Assembly: GCA_028751875.1 (NCBI GenBank)
Contig: CM054140.1
Span: forward strand, 27,114,146-27,178,145
Source of the DNA: Rapana venosa
Taxonomy: Eukaryota > Mollusca > Gastropoda > Neogastropoda > Muricidae
Direction of reading: 5' to 3'
DNA: 64,000 nucleotides
Part shown: positions 44,201 to 59,700 of the stretch, in pieces
Layout: each line of letters begins with the position of its first letter
Numbering within the stretch: the first letter of the stretch is position 1
Translations under genes and position numbers: made by a program
The notes under the pieces: model-generated
The model's input: the letters and a program-made list of their open reading frames with translations, nothing else
The model's database searches: none
What the model was told of the DNA's origin: nothing

Positions 44201-47200
44201 CCGATTCAAGTGACCATGCCTCCTTCCTCCTTCCCTGTCTCAGGCCAATTATCCACCACAGAAAACCAATTGCAGGTGTCTAGACTGGTATTAGAGGGTG
44301 GATTGGTTGATTCATACGGACTGACATCTCACAAATCAAGATCTGTGCATGGAGATATTGTGCATAATGTGTCGGTAGGTCGTGAAGCCAAGATGGATGA
44401 TACAGGGGGTCCATTGTGTGGTGATACCAACAGCCGTCAGCCAGTGGCAGCCTCCAGTTCACAGCCTCTGACACACAAAGCTATACCTGCTCTGGAAATG
44501 CGTACAAGTATTTCTACTGTAGCTGTTCAGGCTCAAAGTGATTCTCTTAAATTGCTCAATTCCTCTTCTGTTTCTTTGGGAGTGGCTCAGCGCTTAGCTG
44601 TAGACTCTGCTATCCCAGCTGCTTCAACAGCTAGCCCTGCAGCTATCAAAACGCCTTCAGATGGTGAAGATAATAACTCGAACCACAGCGGTATCAGTCC
44701 TGTGAGCACTGTAGCCCCTGCTCCGTCCTCGTTGTTAGATGCGAATGGTACTAAAGTGGAAAACCATGACTCTGGCATGGGTAGCTCTTCAGAACGCTCG
44801 GATGATACAACACCTTCTGAAGTTGGGGATGGAGATTTTCAGACAAATGTACCAACAACAGAGTCACCAGCTACAGACAACAGCTGCAAGAAGTCGGCTG
44901 CAGCTGTTAAAAAGGCCATGGTCAATTGTAAGAAAGAATCAGCAGGCAGCTCAGATGCTCATACCATTACTGTTGGGTATGTGCAGATGAATCAGTTCAA
45001 CACTGATCCTTACAACAAGGAGAGCAAGAAGAATATTGCTGAAGCACCACTTTTAATTGGTAAGTAATTAGTGCCATATCACACTAGTGCATAGGTAGAC
45101 TGGTGTGATTCCTGTCCTGCACAAAATCACAAATTCATATACTAGATGATGAGCAAGATCCAGATTTTTTTTTCTTCTCGTTCCTCAGCTAGAGCTCTGA
45201 GGTTTACCAATGGCAAGATTCTACATGTGTGACTGTTTTTACCTACCATTAAAGTAGCCACATTCTGACTTCAGGGATGGTGTCTAAACACGACACCTGT
45301 GTGGATGTGTTTAAAAATAAAATTTTCACCCTGCACATAATGACCTACTCTTCTGAAAAGCGGAACGAGTTTTTAACTTGTGCACAAGATGTTCTGCTTG
45401 TGTCTCATCCAAAGGACTTTTGGGGAGTGTAAGTACTGATGTTAACTTCAGGGTAAAATCCCCCAAAACAGGTGCCTCCATGGTGGCTGGATCCTGGGCT
45501 GTCAGAGCACAAGTGCAACATACTAACCACTGGGATATCCAACCCTCCAGATTCAGATTTAAGGATGATGGTGAATGAAATAGAGCTGATAAACTTGTAT
45601 GCCTTGCTTTTCATGCTTAGCGGTGCCTATATTCTATTTTCAGTTCCCCATTTTCTCAGTTGTCGATAGATCGTAGTCTTTTGCCCAGTGTTCTGTTACA
45701 TATTACTAACCCTTTCGCTTTATCGATGATTTTATGTTACTGAAAAGCTTTTCTCTTGTATAGATTTTAAAAGTATTCATAAAAATTGTAAGCACATCTC
45801 GTGCAAGAATGACTGTCAATTCATACCATTCCAAGAAAAAAAATATTTTTATAGGCAATTATGGTGCCATACACTGATACAGTAATTGTTGCATTATTCC
45901 AAGTGAGTAGCAAATTGAATTTTGTCTGTTACAAGACAGAGTTTAATTTTTTAATGGAAATACCATAGTTTTATTTGTTAAAAATTTATTTTATACCACT
46001 TTAAGTCACGAGATTTTTCTATGTGAAATTCGGGCTGCTCTCTCCCGGGGAGAGCGCATCACCACAAGAGCAGCGCCACCCTACCTTTAGCCCTGTTTCA
46101 GTGAGATACTTTTCCCTTGCCAGTGATTGTTCTTGTAGGTAGCCATGTTTTTAACTAGTGTTAATTCTATAGACTTATATGCTTCGCTACACTTTTTTTT
46201 ATTTATAGTTTTGGGGGTAAAAAGTTTATCTAAATTGCAATACAAAATTCTTCAGTTATACTTGAGAGATTCGCCATGATTTGTAAATAAAAATTACTAA
46301 ACTATTTTGCTCCCTAGTGTAGTACTGAAACAACAAAATCTGCTTTTTGGTGGAATTCTGAGTTTTGGGCTGTCTTCAGGGCCCTTTTAAAATTTAAGGT
46401 CAGTATATATATTTTTTGGCAAAGCCCTGTTGGGTAGAATGCATAGTGCCTTGTCTTCTGTGCTTGTAACTGCTGGAGGTCTGCCCACTGGCCTCAGCTG
46501 ACATGTTCTGTCTTCAGGGCAGCTCGTCAGAAAGTTTAAGAGAAACATGTTCAGATTTGCATGAAACAAGGTCAGAGAATGAGATAGGTAGGCAGAAAAT
46601 AAGCATGAGAAGGATGGTTTAAAAGAGAGGTGGGGAGAAAGACCTGAACAAAGGGAGTGATAGAAAAGGAAATTTTTGCACAGAATTTCAAGGAATTGGG
46701 ATTACTGTTTATACTGAAAGGGCTTGCCTTCCCATGTTAGATCAGTTTAAATATGTTTGGAAAATTTTAGGGTATAATTATTATGTGCGTATACGCATGC
46801 ATTTTACATACATCTCTGAAGTTGGAATGCGGCTACCTAGATGGTGGGAGAAAAAGCGGTTGCATACACAGAAATCTCACCTTTGGTGAACCTGGAGACT
46901 CTAGGCAAGGAACAACCATGTGTGTGTGTGTGTGATTCTTGGGCTGCTATGATCTTGACAAGGCTGTTGTCATATGGATGAATCTGAATGCAGCATCTTA
47001 CTTTGTATACGACTTGGCTTTGTTAATTTATTCACCAAACTCAATTGTCAGAGATGCCCAAAACAAGAGCCCTCTTTATCAGTTCCGTAGAGTTCATAGG
47101 TCAGTCGCCACCAGTTGGAATGTTAGTACGAAGATCACCAAATACTGAAATAAAGAGGATTATGCACATTTCTTGGAAATGTACATCTCAAGGACTCTGA

Positions 47201-47662
47201 TGTCAACCTTTCAGTAGGCTAGATATAAGAAACTAACGTTTGTGAAAAGGCCGTTGTGGCCAATTTTATTTAAACAGTTTATCTGAAGATTTTTTGTAGC
47301 TCTACTGTAGCTTGGTTATGGCACTGATGTGTATACTAAGATAGTATTGTAATTGCCTGTAAAAATTGTCAAATAGGTAGGAGTCATTTTTTTTGAAAGT
47401 TGGCTTGTTGACCAGACTGCAATGCGAGCAACCAACATTGCACATGCGCATGTCACAGCAGAGCAAGAGCACTCCTGTAACCTTGTCATCATGTGCAGGT
47501 GCACTCACATACACACATGCGCTGATGCACACATAATTAATCTTTAGAAGATATGCTCATGATGATTCTTTGGAAACACATCCAGAGTGTGATTCAGGAT
47601 CTCTCTCTCTCTCTCTCTCTCTCTCCCCCTCTCTCCCTCCCCTCCCTCCCTCCCCTCTCTCT

Positions 47663-47704
<42 letters not shown>

Positions 47705-50700
47705 TTCTCTTTCTCACTAACTGTCTCTCTCTTTCTCATGCCTGTCTTGTTTCTTTCAAAAAAGTGCTGGGCACTAAACCTTTATGGTCTAGTGCAGGTG
47801 GTGAGGATTTTTGCAATCCATTTAACCCTTTCCCATTTTTACCCGCCGTAGCCCACCGCTGCCCGATCGCCCGCATATATTTAAACCCGCCGCAGCCCGC
47901 CGGACGTCAATTCAGCCTAGTGGGGAATTTCCCTCATGCACTAAGCACTACCTAGTACATGCACACTATCAATGAACATTCCACTGAGGTCAGCATAAAC
48001 TAAGGAAGGAATGGGCACCAAATTCAGTGCTACACTGATTGGCCAGTGACTGGCTTTGTCTTTCCCACGCTTTCTTGTAGCTAAAAATGGCAGCAAAAAT
48101 TGAGGATACGATTTGAGAGGATTATACTGATGTGGAAATTTAAGCTATTTTGGCTCAAGTGGAACAGTTAGAAAGAGAATAAAATGTTGAATCCGATGTT
48201 GAAGTAGATGTAGAAGAAGGAGATGAAATAGGAAAAGGAGAAGGTAGTGAGTCGGAAAGTAATGCTGAGGATAACATTCCGTTGGCTTCATAGCAGACGA
48301 CATGGCGCAGCGCACAAGTGTCTTGCACAGTGCAAGACTTCACACTGCCGACTGGGCCGGCACAAACTCTCCCACTGAATGCCAAGCTCTTAGATAACTT
48401 TGTTTTGTTTGTGCCCCAACATTTTTTTCAAACTGTAGCAGATAAAACTAACAATTATGCCAGGCAAAAGATGGCCGCAAAAGGCTTAGTCATAGATCAT
48501 TATGGACAGAAACAACACCTGAGGAAATTAGGGTTTACCTGTCAGTTTTGATCATGATGGGGATCAAGCGTTTGCCAAGGCTTCATCTCTACTGGTCGAC
48601 TGATTAGAGATTTTCTGAGTCATGGATCGTTAATATTATGACGAAAACCAGATTTATCAAAATTAATCAGTATTTTCACCTGAGAAACATGCCAACACAC
48701 CTGGATGCGACACTGGGCTGTGACACATGCATTGTGACAGCTATGTAACTGGCTATTGGTGAAGGACACACTTGTGTTTTTGTAAATAGTAGGCGTGAGC
48801 ATATATTTGTAAATAATGTATAATGCGCATTAGTCAACGTTGTTTTCAATATGGTTGAATACTTTCCACTCAGAAAATGCAGACTTGGTGACAGTAATTT
48901 TGTGACAAGTGTGAATAGTCGATTGGATTCATTCAGGCAGGACCACACTTATTATTTTTTTAAATCACATACGTATATTGCGCATGTTAGAGGGTAGTTG
49001 TAGACTAACAGCATGATGTCACTGCAATGTTACCTGTATTTTGTGACAAAAAGGGGACAGCAGAACGACACATGTAGGTAGGACACACATCTTGGGGTGC
49101 AGAACAATGTATGACCTCATATGAAAATTTTGGCCAAATATGAATGGTCTGGGAACAATAGTAACTGTACAGCTTTACGTTTACTTGAGGTACCTTATTC
49201 TCTTTAAAATACTGCTTGAATTTTCGAATACTACAGAGAGTTTCTCTGTAAGATATGCGAATGGTAAAGGGTTAAGAAGCCTTATGAAATACTAATGCAC
49301 ATATGATTATTTCATTCAGGCTTGGAATCAGGTTTTAGAGTATCCTTATAAATGAAGTGTCTGTGTGTAAGCATAAAAGAAACAGCTAAGCACTTAAAAA
49401 TGCAGTGTACACTTTTACTATTTAGAGATGGAAAATAAGGATTAAACTCAACAAATCTTTGCTAACAAAATATTTCTCTATTCAAAATGATTAGTTTTCC
49501 ATTGTCATTTTCAGATGTCTAAATGCAAAAAAAATCTTCAGCTTCAGGGGCAAAAGCCCATGATCCCCATCAGGGGCCTTGCCCCTTGACTTGACTTGAC
49601 TTATGCAACAACACCTCTCCAACGAACTCGGTTTTGGGAGATCCTCTTCAGCTCGGCCCATGTCATTCCAGCCTTGCCCCTGAACCCCACTTGGAATCTA
49701 GGCAGCCACATTTCCCTCCTATGTGACATTTTTCCATTCTCACCTCTGAGTACTATTCAATTAAAATATATATTTTTACCCCTCACTCTTACTTGGGGCT
49801 GGCATTGTGTGGTTAACTATGTCTTGTGTTGCAGATCCAGTGGTATTGGCTATCACAATATTTAATTTGATTAAAGTGTCTGCTATTGGTTATCACAGTT
49901 ATGTGTATGAAGGTAATGATCTTCCATCGCTGTAGAGAACAAGTCTCACAGATTACCATAAACTAAAGGCTAATGTCTTGGTCATGAAATGGGTCGGAAC
50001 CTCTTGCTGATTCACCATCATATTAATTATTATACTACTTTCAGATCCCTCTTTCCCCACACCTTTTCCTATGTGTACACAAAAAGCATTTAGTAGTATT
50101 TAATGGATTTGTACAGAATGCATTTTCTCTGTGTTAGAATAGTAAGGTCTGTATCTCTACAGGTGTGATTGAACTACATTTTTACCGCCCCCCCCCCATG
50201 TCTCTTGTCTGTGTGATTGAACTTCATTTTTCAATCCCCACCCCCCACCCCACCCTCGCCCTGCCCTTTCTATTGTTTCCTGATGACAAAAGCTAAACAT
50301 AAAATGATAAAGATTATAAAGTGTTAAATAGTAATGCATAAGAACTCAATAGTCAATCTCATGGGTTTGAGTTGAACAGTAATGTTTGATAATTTGGTCT
50401 GGAAGGTCTTGCAATTAGGAATAAGTGGATTTTATGAGATTCATTAAAAAAATTGATAGACAAAGTACAAAAACAACAATGCAGGGATTTTAAGTAGGTA
50501 GAACTTCAAAAGTTTATTTTGTTGTTCTGTCTTCTTTATTTTTTGTTTTTGTTTATCGTGTACTATTTTAGTTTAGTTGTATTTCAGAGAAAAGTATTTT
50601 TGCAGGTGAGAAATCAATGATGGGCGAGACTCTTCGAGAAGTATCGAACTTAATCAAGTCATCAACCAGCTTGGCGCCAGCTGCCAGTCCAGTGACCTCA

Positions 50701-53700
50701 GTCAGTCACAAAGATGCCAGTGTTTCTTTGCCTTTACCCACAAAGATCAGCAGCCTGCCGTATCAGCAAGTCATGATGAAACAGAAAGCAGCAATGAACT
50801 ATCAGGTAAATTGGTACAAGCACTTTGAAATGAAAAAATTAATTATGTGTGGTGCTGATAACTCCAAAAGAGATGAAACTCGACAAGGGCCTGCTCCTTT
50901 TTGAGGAGGTTAAGGGGTGGTTTGTTTAAATGATTTATTGGAGATGAAAGGTCTGTACAGAAATAGCAGTCTATCAAACTCAAATAAAAATGTTTAAATT
51001 AAAAATGTTTAAATAACCTTGTGACCTAGTGATGCTCTTTAACAGTTAGTTTATTCCTTTTTTGGGGGAGGGGTTGGGTTGAGAAAAACCATTGCTCTTT
51101 CAAAAGCGGATGTCTTCTGCTGTATCTAGTTATTTTTAGTTTTTGAGCACTAGATGTGATGAACAGAGAGAGATTTCAACATGATAGTTTGAAACTTGGG
51201 TCACTTTTGGAAGTTCTCTCAGTGATTGAATCTTGAAATAAGTTCAGATTTTTGGAAAACAAATGAAATATGTGTATTTTTTTCTCCCAGTTCCTTGGCT
51301 AGAGCTGTGAGGTTCACCAAAAGTGAGATTTTTGCATATATGTGAACATTATTTTTTACCCCACCTTTAAGGTAGTTGCACTCTTGACTTCAGGATATAG
51401 TTGGGAACTGAAGCTACCAATTTTGCCTGGACAGTAGGGAGGTGTTTCCCTACTCTTTCTGATTTTCAGCTGTGGTCAGTTCTTTTGTTGGGCACAAGTC
51501 TGTAAGCACACTGGTACAACTGGGTTAGAGTCTCCTCTGAAAGACTTGACATTCAGTTCAATTTTCCTGTCAAACTGAGAAGAAAGGGCAAGACTGGTAA
51601 TCAAACTCAGAACCTCATGGTTTACTCGTTAGGCAAGGTGAATGTCCAGATCGTCCTGCCACCTTCCTTATACATGGAAGATTGCTAGTACTTTTTACGT
51701 CTGTTTTTCTTTTATGTGATTGCTCTGGGATTCTTTTTTGTTTTGTTTGTTTGTCATGGTATAACTAAATGTATGGTATGAAAGATTGTTGGTACTTTTT
51801 ACATCTGGTTCATTTGTTTGTATTTGATCAGAATGAGATGATAATGCATAATATCAATCATAAACTGGCAAGAGCTGTTTGGTGTCCTTATCACTCGGAA
51901 CAGAATTTATTTCTAAAATCAGAATTTTAAAAAAGAAAGGGGTGAAGGGGTTGGTAGAAAAAGAAGTTGGTTTTCTTTTCTTTTTAAAAAAAAAGAATGG
52001 GTTACTCAGTGAAGGAAGAAAATCAGTCAGAGCAAACAGCAGACTTGACTTTTATGTTTAGATGTCTAGCAGTAAAGTTAGGACTTTATTGGAAGAGGAT
52101 CATTTTAGTTATTGTCTGTACAGGTATCATCAGACATGCATCAGAACGGTCCAACGTCTGTACCATCTGGAGTGCAAGCTCAGCATCTGCAAGGTCAACA
52201 CATACCCAGCAGTATGCAGGCTGGTGTGCATCATCCCACCAGTATCACTGTCTCTCACCATCAGAACCAGCTTGGTGTGAGCCGTTCTCCTGTGTCCACA
52301 GTAAGCAGTTCAGCCTCCCAGGAGCAAATTGACCGAGTGTCGAACAGCCAGAGCTACAGTGTTCGTCCTCATCAGTCCAGCTCCATTGCCAACAGCCTGG
52401 GTCAGGGGGGCCAACGTCCTCTTTCTGTGCACAGTCAGATAGTAAGGACAGGTCTTCACCCAGCTTCTGTTTCAAGTGGACAACCCCCAGGCTTATCACC
52501 CCATGTGCCTGCGTGCATGCCAGGTGAGGCTGTTGCAGCCTCATTGCTCTCTTCCACAGCTCGTAACTCGCAAGCTACAGGTGGCCCTTTACTTCAGAAT
52601 GCTTCTCAGATTACGGGAAACATAGCAGGATTGTCCAAGAACAAAGGGCAAACTACAGTAACTAGGGATTTGACAAACCCTGTCACACAAGAGCATCAGG
52701 TAGTGGGAAAACCACCATCCTCACAGACTCAGAGGATCGTCAGTCAAGGACACACAAGTCTCTCTTCAAACAGGACTCCAGCACTGCATCCTGTGAATGT
52801 TACATCTGGTCTTGGTCAGCATGCAGCCAGTGCAGGATCTGTGGGACTATCAGCATACAGCAGCAGTATCAGCCTTGCTTCCCATCCACAAGGTACCTGT
52901 TTTCAGGGACCCTCTTCTCAAGTGCCCATCTCTCAGAGTCCCTCGTCGCTGGCCCCAAGTTCTCCAAGTCGCACTACCCTCTCCCCATCATTACAAAGTG
53001 CAGGGAGCAAGCTGGCAAAGACCCAGTCTTCTTTGCCACCTGTGTCTACTGCTGTTCCCAAAAGCACCACCACACATGCCTTTACCCCAGCAGGGCATCA
53101 GCATGCAAGCAGTATGAGCAACCATCCTGTGAGCAGTAGCCATAATATGGTTACAAGTAACTCACTTCATCCTGTCAGTTGTGAGATGGAGAGCAAGGGA
53201 CATGTGCTTGCCACAGCCATTTCCAGCACTCAGATCTCAGGTGAGTAAATGTCTCATTTCGAAATTGACAATTAACCTGAAGTAACTCAAATCTGCCTTC
53301 TTTCTTTTCATTTGAGATATGATGGCATTTTATGTGTCATTGAATGCCTATTTGAAAAAAATATTTTGTAAGAATAGTGTACCGTAAGTCTGGATACCTG
53401 CCTTTAGATTAATTGTAGATTTTCCATGGGTGTGCTGGGGGTTCTTTAAACTGTATAAATACTGTTAGCTGTATTCTAGAAAATCTGTGCTTGAAATTTT
53501 TTCCCCCAGTATTTTCCTTTGTTTCTATATTGCTGCTTTCAACCCTTTTGTTGTTTGGTTTTTTTGCCTTTCCATTTGTCTTTTTTTCTTACAAACTTTT
53601 TTCCTCTTCTTGTCTCATTTTTTGTTTGTTCCCTGGGGATGACGAGTGGAATAGCTGGCATCCTCAGCTCAATGACAATGGCAGCCTTCAGCCTTGGAAG

Positions 53701-56700
53701 ACTATGGAGTTGTGCTCTCTAGGTGCTTAATTTTGGTACAGCGTCAGTTTGTGGCTGGCAAGTCCGACACAGGAATGACAGTCCCTATGGCAGAGGGCAC
53801 GGATAAAGTCTGATGCTGGTCTGTCTGCCTGGGCTGCAGCCTTCCCTCTCGCTCTCATTGCCTCATACTGCTGAGCAAGTGTCTCTTTGAACTATGAGAG
53901 ACCTTTCTGCACAGTCCGTCTCCAGGCTGACCATTCGAGGGCTGTTGCTTCCCAGTTGTTCTGGTCGATGCTCAGGGCTTATTAGTCTCTCTTGCATTCG
54001 TCTTTGAGTTGCAGCTATGGTCTGCCTGTTGGACGTTTTCCTTGCACAGGTTCTCCATAGAGGAAGTTTTTAGGGATCCACCCACCTTTGATGGATTCTC
54101 AGCTCAGCATGGCATTATATGTCACAAACTTAATACTGGACTTTTAAAAAAGTAACTCACAAATGCCCTCATATGTGACTGACTATCCATACGTGTTAAC
54201 AGCAAGTATGATTTTTTTTGTTTTTGATTTTTGCATTCCTCAGATGGACAGCCCAGTCTGTGATGAAAGTAGTAGTTCCCTGCAGGTCTTCCTAGTAGCC
54301 ATAGAGCTTCTTGGCCACTGGGGTGGGGTCAGAGCACCTCCTGTAGTGAGCAGGACTGCAGCACACATTCTGTTGTCTGGCGGCTAGTCTTGCAAAGGCA
54401 CTTCTCAATGTGGGCATGATCATTTGAATTCCTACCTTCACAGTTTACATCCAAGAGACAGTTTTATTTTTGGTAATAACTTCTGTTTTTATTTACTCTG
54501 GATTTATTGATAAAGGACATACATGCCAACCACTTACATCGCAAAAGCAGTTCATCAGTTTGCAGTGATTAGATAGTAGCAATATCAGGCCACTACACTT
54601 CAGGAATTCTGTGAATGTCACTTTTTTAAAAGCATCACCACAGCAGAAGCATGCTGATGTGACACTACCCAGATCCACTGCAGCTATGCAGATCTATTGT
54701 AAATTTATCTGTGGTGGTCCATTCATAGTGAAGAAAGCCAACACAACTGATTTCTCTCTTCCGGTCATCCTGCATGTATCTTGAGTGTTGGTCACAGTGC
54801 AGCTTACATAGCTGCCAACCATTTCTTTTTTCTTCAGAATTTTGTTTGTTTGTTTTTAGCTGTGATTCTCATATTTCGGCATTTAAGAAATTTGTCTGAT
54901 TTCCAAAAAATGTCCATATACACACACACAAAATCGGCGTAAATTGAGTAAACTGTCAATTTGCATACTTCTCTACCAAATCTCAACAAAATTCAAAATA
55001 GCTTCCAAGGACTTTCGTTCCGGAAGACTCTCCTGTTGCAATTGCATTGTGGGATATACGATAGTGAAAGTTTGTGACCTACTACCACCCATTGGTCTTG
55101 GTCAGTCTGGTATTTAGAATTATGGAAGTCGGATCAGTCAGTCATGGTCAATCCAGACAGGACTGGGTTAAGCAGCAGGAGTGTGCCAGTTCTTTACTTT
55201 GATGGCATCACAGACCTCTTTGTACAAAATATTCAAAGTATTGCAAAGCTACTTGCTGATTATGCAGTTCTGCTGGAATCAACTGCCTGCTCACAGTTAA
55301 CAGAACTTACAGTAATAAATTTTATCAGAGCTGCTTGAAAAGAAAAGTTTCACCTGATTTGAACTAACAGCTCTGAAAAAACACTTGAAAATATGAGACA
55401 GGAAAACCTACTGAAATTGACTTTGCCACAATTATCTGTACATAAGCGAGTTTGTATTTGTCCCCACTCTGCACCCACTACCAAGATGAAAAAGAACTGT
55501 AAGATCAGTTTACACTGTCCCAATTTGTGTATGCATGTGACAATTTGCCATAAATAATCAAGTGGTTAAAAGATGTTATGCACTGTGTTCTTTTTGGGGA
55601 AGAGAGAGTTAAGTATTGTTTGCTTTTGACTTTGATATTTTATGTGTAATGTGTTATTTGCTTTACTAAATGATGCCCGATAATGAGAGTTTGCAATAAG
55701 GAAAGGTAAAATTTTATGAATGCAAGAAATGTTTATCTGACATTCCAGCTTCTCAGAGTCTGGCATAAACCAACAGCAGCTGCTTTGTGTGAGGACTGTA
55801 ACTCTACCTTCACACTTCCTTCAACTTTCTGCTAAATCTTTTGTGCCAAAAAGTGCATTTTTAAGATGTTAGGAAGTCATCCTATTGAATAAAAAATTTA
55901 CACATTTCTTGAAAGCAAAAAGAAAAAAGTTCTTCGAGAAATGGAACAGGTGGCCTCTGTCTTTCTAGCTCTGTAAAAGTATTTGATTTATGGGAGAGAA
56001 AAATACTGTTGCAGTAAAGGGCTTTCTTTACACAGAAGTGTCATTCTTTTGTGTTAGAAAGGTATATTTTCCCCATGATTAATTGTACTTTATAAATTGT
56101 TACAGATGGAGACTTTGTGAAGCATCCCTTACCGAATACTGGTGCTGCCAACACCACTGTCAGCATAACCACTGGTTTGGACCTTGGGAGTGTGGCCTCC
56201 GACCTAGTATCAGATGCATCACTTGCTGAATTGGCATTGCTGGAGGAGTCCAGTCCTCATGGAGATGATGTGTTCAGTGCAGAGGATCTTGCACTCATTT
56301 CAGAGCCAGGGCTTTCAGCATATTTAGATGTAGGTGTTCGCCATGGGACAACAAATGGCAATGCTAGTGTGAGCACGGATTCAAGAGCTGGTGTTAATAT
56401 CACTAGCATGTATACTAAACGTTCTTCTCCAATTAATGTCAACATGCTCAATCACATCTATGCTGCTGGCCTTCCACAGCCACGTCGCTTAACAGAGTCT
56501 GTGCAAAGGCTGGTCAAACCACTGCCCAACCCAGAGAATTCACTACTTCCAGGTCGGGCCTGCAAATCTCCTAGTGCCAGTTCCCGGCATAGCTCCAATG
56601 GATCAGGATCTCCGGGTCGAGCCAGTCAGGGGGGCGCCAGATCTCCTGGAGCCAGCCTCTCTGTCACATCTCCAGCAAGGAACTTGGTGTTTGATAAACT

Positions 56701-59700
56701 AATACCAAGTCTGTCAGCAGCAGCCCACAGCAGCTCAGTAAATGCTGGTAGCAACTCGCTAGCCCCCCACCTGGCTCACCCAGCATTCGGGGCTAATCTG
56801 AACTGTATCAACACTTCTGTAATCCCAGCAGCCCCCCATCCCCTGGCCACACTTCAGTCTTCAGCAAGCAGTCGCCACAAAGCTGGGAATTCCAGTGTTT
56901 CAGTGTCTTTGTCCTCAACCTGTGTGGCGTCAAGTGTAACTGTTTCTTCATCATCTGTGACATCAACTTTCTCGTCTACCCTGTCTTCCTCACTGACTCT
57001 GACTCCTTCACCTGTCAGTAACTCCATTTTGTCACATACCCATGGAAATAGTACAGCTGTGTTGAAAGATTCTTTATCATCTAGGCTGCAGCTGGATCAC
57101 CTCAGTCACTCAGTCAGCGGCCATATTTCAAAACATTCTATACCTTTGACAGCTACATTGCATCATCCTCATCAGCCATCATCTGTTGGACTTGCTCAGC
57201 CTGATTTGCGGCCACCAGATTCTGCAGCAGTGTCAAGCACCGCTGTGTCATCCTTGCCCACCTCTCCTGCAGTGTGTAACCGTGTGACTGTCAGACTGCC
57301 TCACCAGGCTGTGCCTCCAGTTCCAGAACCTTCTTCTGTTTCTGTGTGCAATACTTCATTTGTAGACAGTGTGACAGGAAAAACAAACATCCGTTTATCC
57401 TCATACATTCAACCAGTGTTGACTTCATCATCATCATCATCAGCTCAGCATTTCTCTCCTGCTTCATCATCCTCTCCTGTTGTTAGCTCCTGCCCATCTT
57501 CAGGTGTTCTACAGCTTCAGCAAATGCCGGCTGCTTGTTCTTCTTTCACCCGTTGTCAGAACTCTACAGTGACTTCAGTTTCTTCCTTCACTGATCTCAG
57601 CTCACATACTACTGTTGTGACTGCTGGGCATGTCCACCCTGCCATTGCAGCAACCAGTTCTGTGTGTTCTAATACGTTGGCAGCAAATAAATCAGCAGAG
57701 TTTCCTGTTACCCACACACTGAGTAGTATGAGTCACTCTGTGACTGCAGGTAGTCAGCAGGTATTAACCGTATCAGGTAGTGTGCCACAAAGAAAAACCA
57801 GCATAAACTCTGACAATTCAACCAGGGTTTCTGTGGAAATGAAGCCAGAATTTACTGGACAGATATCTGACTCAGTTCATAAACGCTCCACAGATCCATC
57901 CTCCTCCACAAACCGCCTGACTGAAGTCACAAGTTGTTCTGTCATGAAAACTGTTCTCTTGCCGCCTCCAGTGATTTCAGGTCAGAGAGAAAGTGGTGTA
58001 GTAGCGTCTATGTCTGACATGCTAGGGCCCCAGGCTTTGAGGCCATTATCTCTAGCCAACATTTCTGGAGTTGAAAAACCATCTCAAATTAACACCTCAG
58101 CAGTTGAAAAATGTGTTCCTGAAACTCTGACTGTGGCAAAAAGCTTGTCTCAAAGTGCAAAACTGAAGGAGATAGAAAAGGGGGAGAAGCTGGGTGGATC
58201 GGGCAGTGCATCTGTCAGTCAGCACAGTCTCCAGGACAGCATTTCAAATTCACACAGTGGGCAGTCAGAGAATCCTCATTCCAAGCCACCTCTTCTGCAT
58301 CCAGCCCCTCCTCTCACGCTGCCTGCCCTGATTCCCTCTGCTACACCCCCTCCACCACCTTTGACCCCTGTTTTGCTGCAGGAGACTGGTAGGAAGGAAG
58401 CAACTTCCAGTCCTAATCAGGTTTCATCGGTGTCAGATGTAGCAAGAGACGTAGAAGCATCATTATCCTCAAATGCACAGGAAAGAGTAAGCACTGCCTC
58501 GCAATTTTTCCTGGCAAGTGATCCTGCTGCTGGTACAGAGAAAAAGGATGTCCAGGAAAAAGTGGTCAGCAGCCACATTACAAAAGATCCTAAAAGAGAT
58601 GAGGAAGTTCCCAAAGATGATATTTCCACATACTCTGTTCCTAATGAAGTGGGTGAGTCAGATGGATTCAGCAGTGAACAGCCCTCTGCTTGTTTGTCCG
58701 TAGATGAAAGCAGCTTCAAAACTCGACGACTTACACGCAAACGGAAATCGACCAACAGTGAATCTGATTCTTCCAGCGAACCAGCCCCTAAGATCAGCTG
58801 CTTGGAGGGTTCAGGTGCTGGTGAAAACACTGGTGTTGGAACCAGCAAAGCAGGCAGTTCAGATCTCCCTCCCAGACTACTCAAGGAAGGAAAGAAAATT
58901 CATGTGGCAGAAAAAATAGACGATGACAGAGGTGGCAAGAAAGTGGATGACAGACTAGCAAAGAGAGAGGAAGAAGAGAAGGGTGAAAAGGAAGAAAAAT
59001 CAGGAGTCAAAAACACACCCCACCATGATAGAAACATCCTGGATGCCACACCTGAAGAGGTAGCCAAGAAAATGGCAGCAGCTGGAAGCAAACGTCGGGT
59101 TCATTACACCTATGTTCTGGAGAAAGTGACTCCTGGCCAGTGTAAGTAATTCTGGTTTGAAACTGTTAACGTACATTGTGTGTACACATTAACATGTACA
59201 CACTAAAACATATACACATGGTGGGCTATTCACACATTATGCGTTAATTACTAATAATGTGAGGGTTAACAGTGTCTTTCCCCCTCTTTTCTCACCATTT
59301 TAGGGGGTCCTTTTCCCCCAGCTAGGTTAAGCAGCATCGAGTGTGGTTACCATTTGGATGGGTGACCGTTTGTGCACCTTGGTTTCAGTACAGTCCCCCA
59401 GTTCACCCAGCTGTAAATGGGTACCTGCCTATTTAGGGTCAGGGAATGTAAAGCAGTGAAGAAGAGGAGATGGGCGCTGCCTTCAATATGTTGGCCCCTA
59501 GAGAAGTGAGGTCTCTTGATGCCTTGCTCCCCTACGACCTTATAGGTTATGGGACACCTTTACCTTTTTACCTTTTGATGGATGGGGGTTGGGAATGTCT
59601 TAGAGTCAACATCAGCACGTGTTCACTTGGAAATCTTAAAGTGCTAAACTGAGACATATGTTAAAGAAGAATTTTTCCCCAGAAGTTTGCATCGGTGTGG

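Noticed and set aside
46939..47148. 69-codon open frame with some non-repeat composition
   Set aside because: No family motif, no convincing splice sites, and it lies in an NCOA6 intron right after a SINE A tail.
59324..59368. Possible 5S rRNA gene
   Set aside because: Only the internal promoter half matches; the 5' third of 5S rRNA is missing and the sequence continues as a SINE body also seen at 27183.
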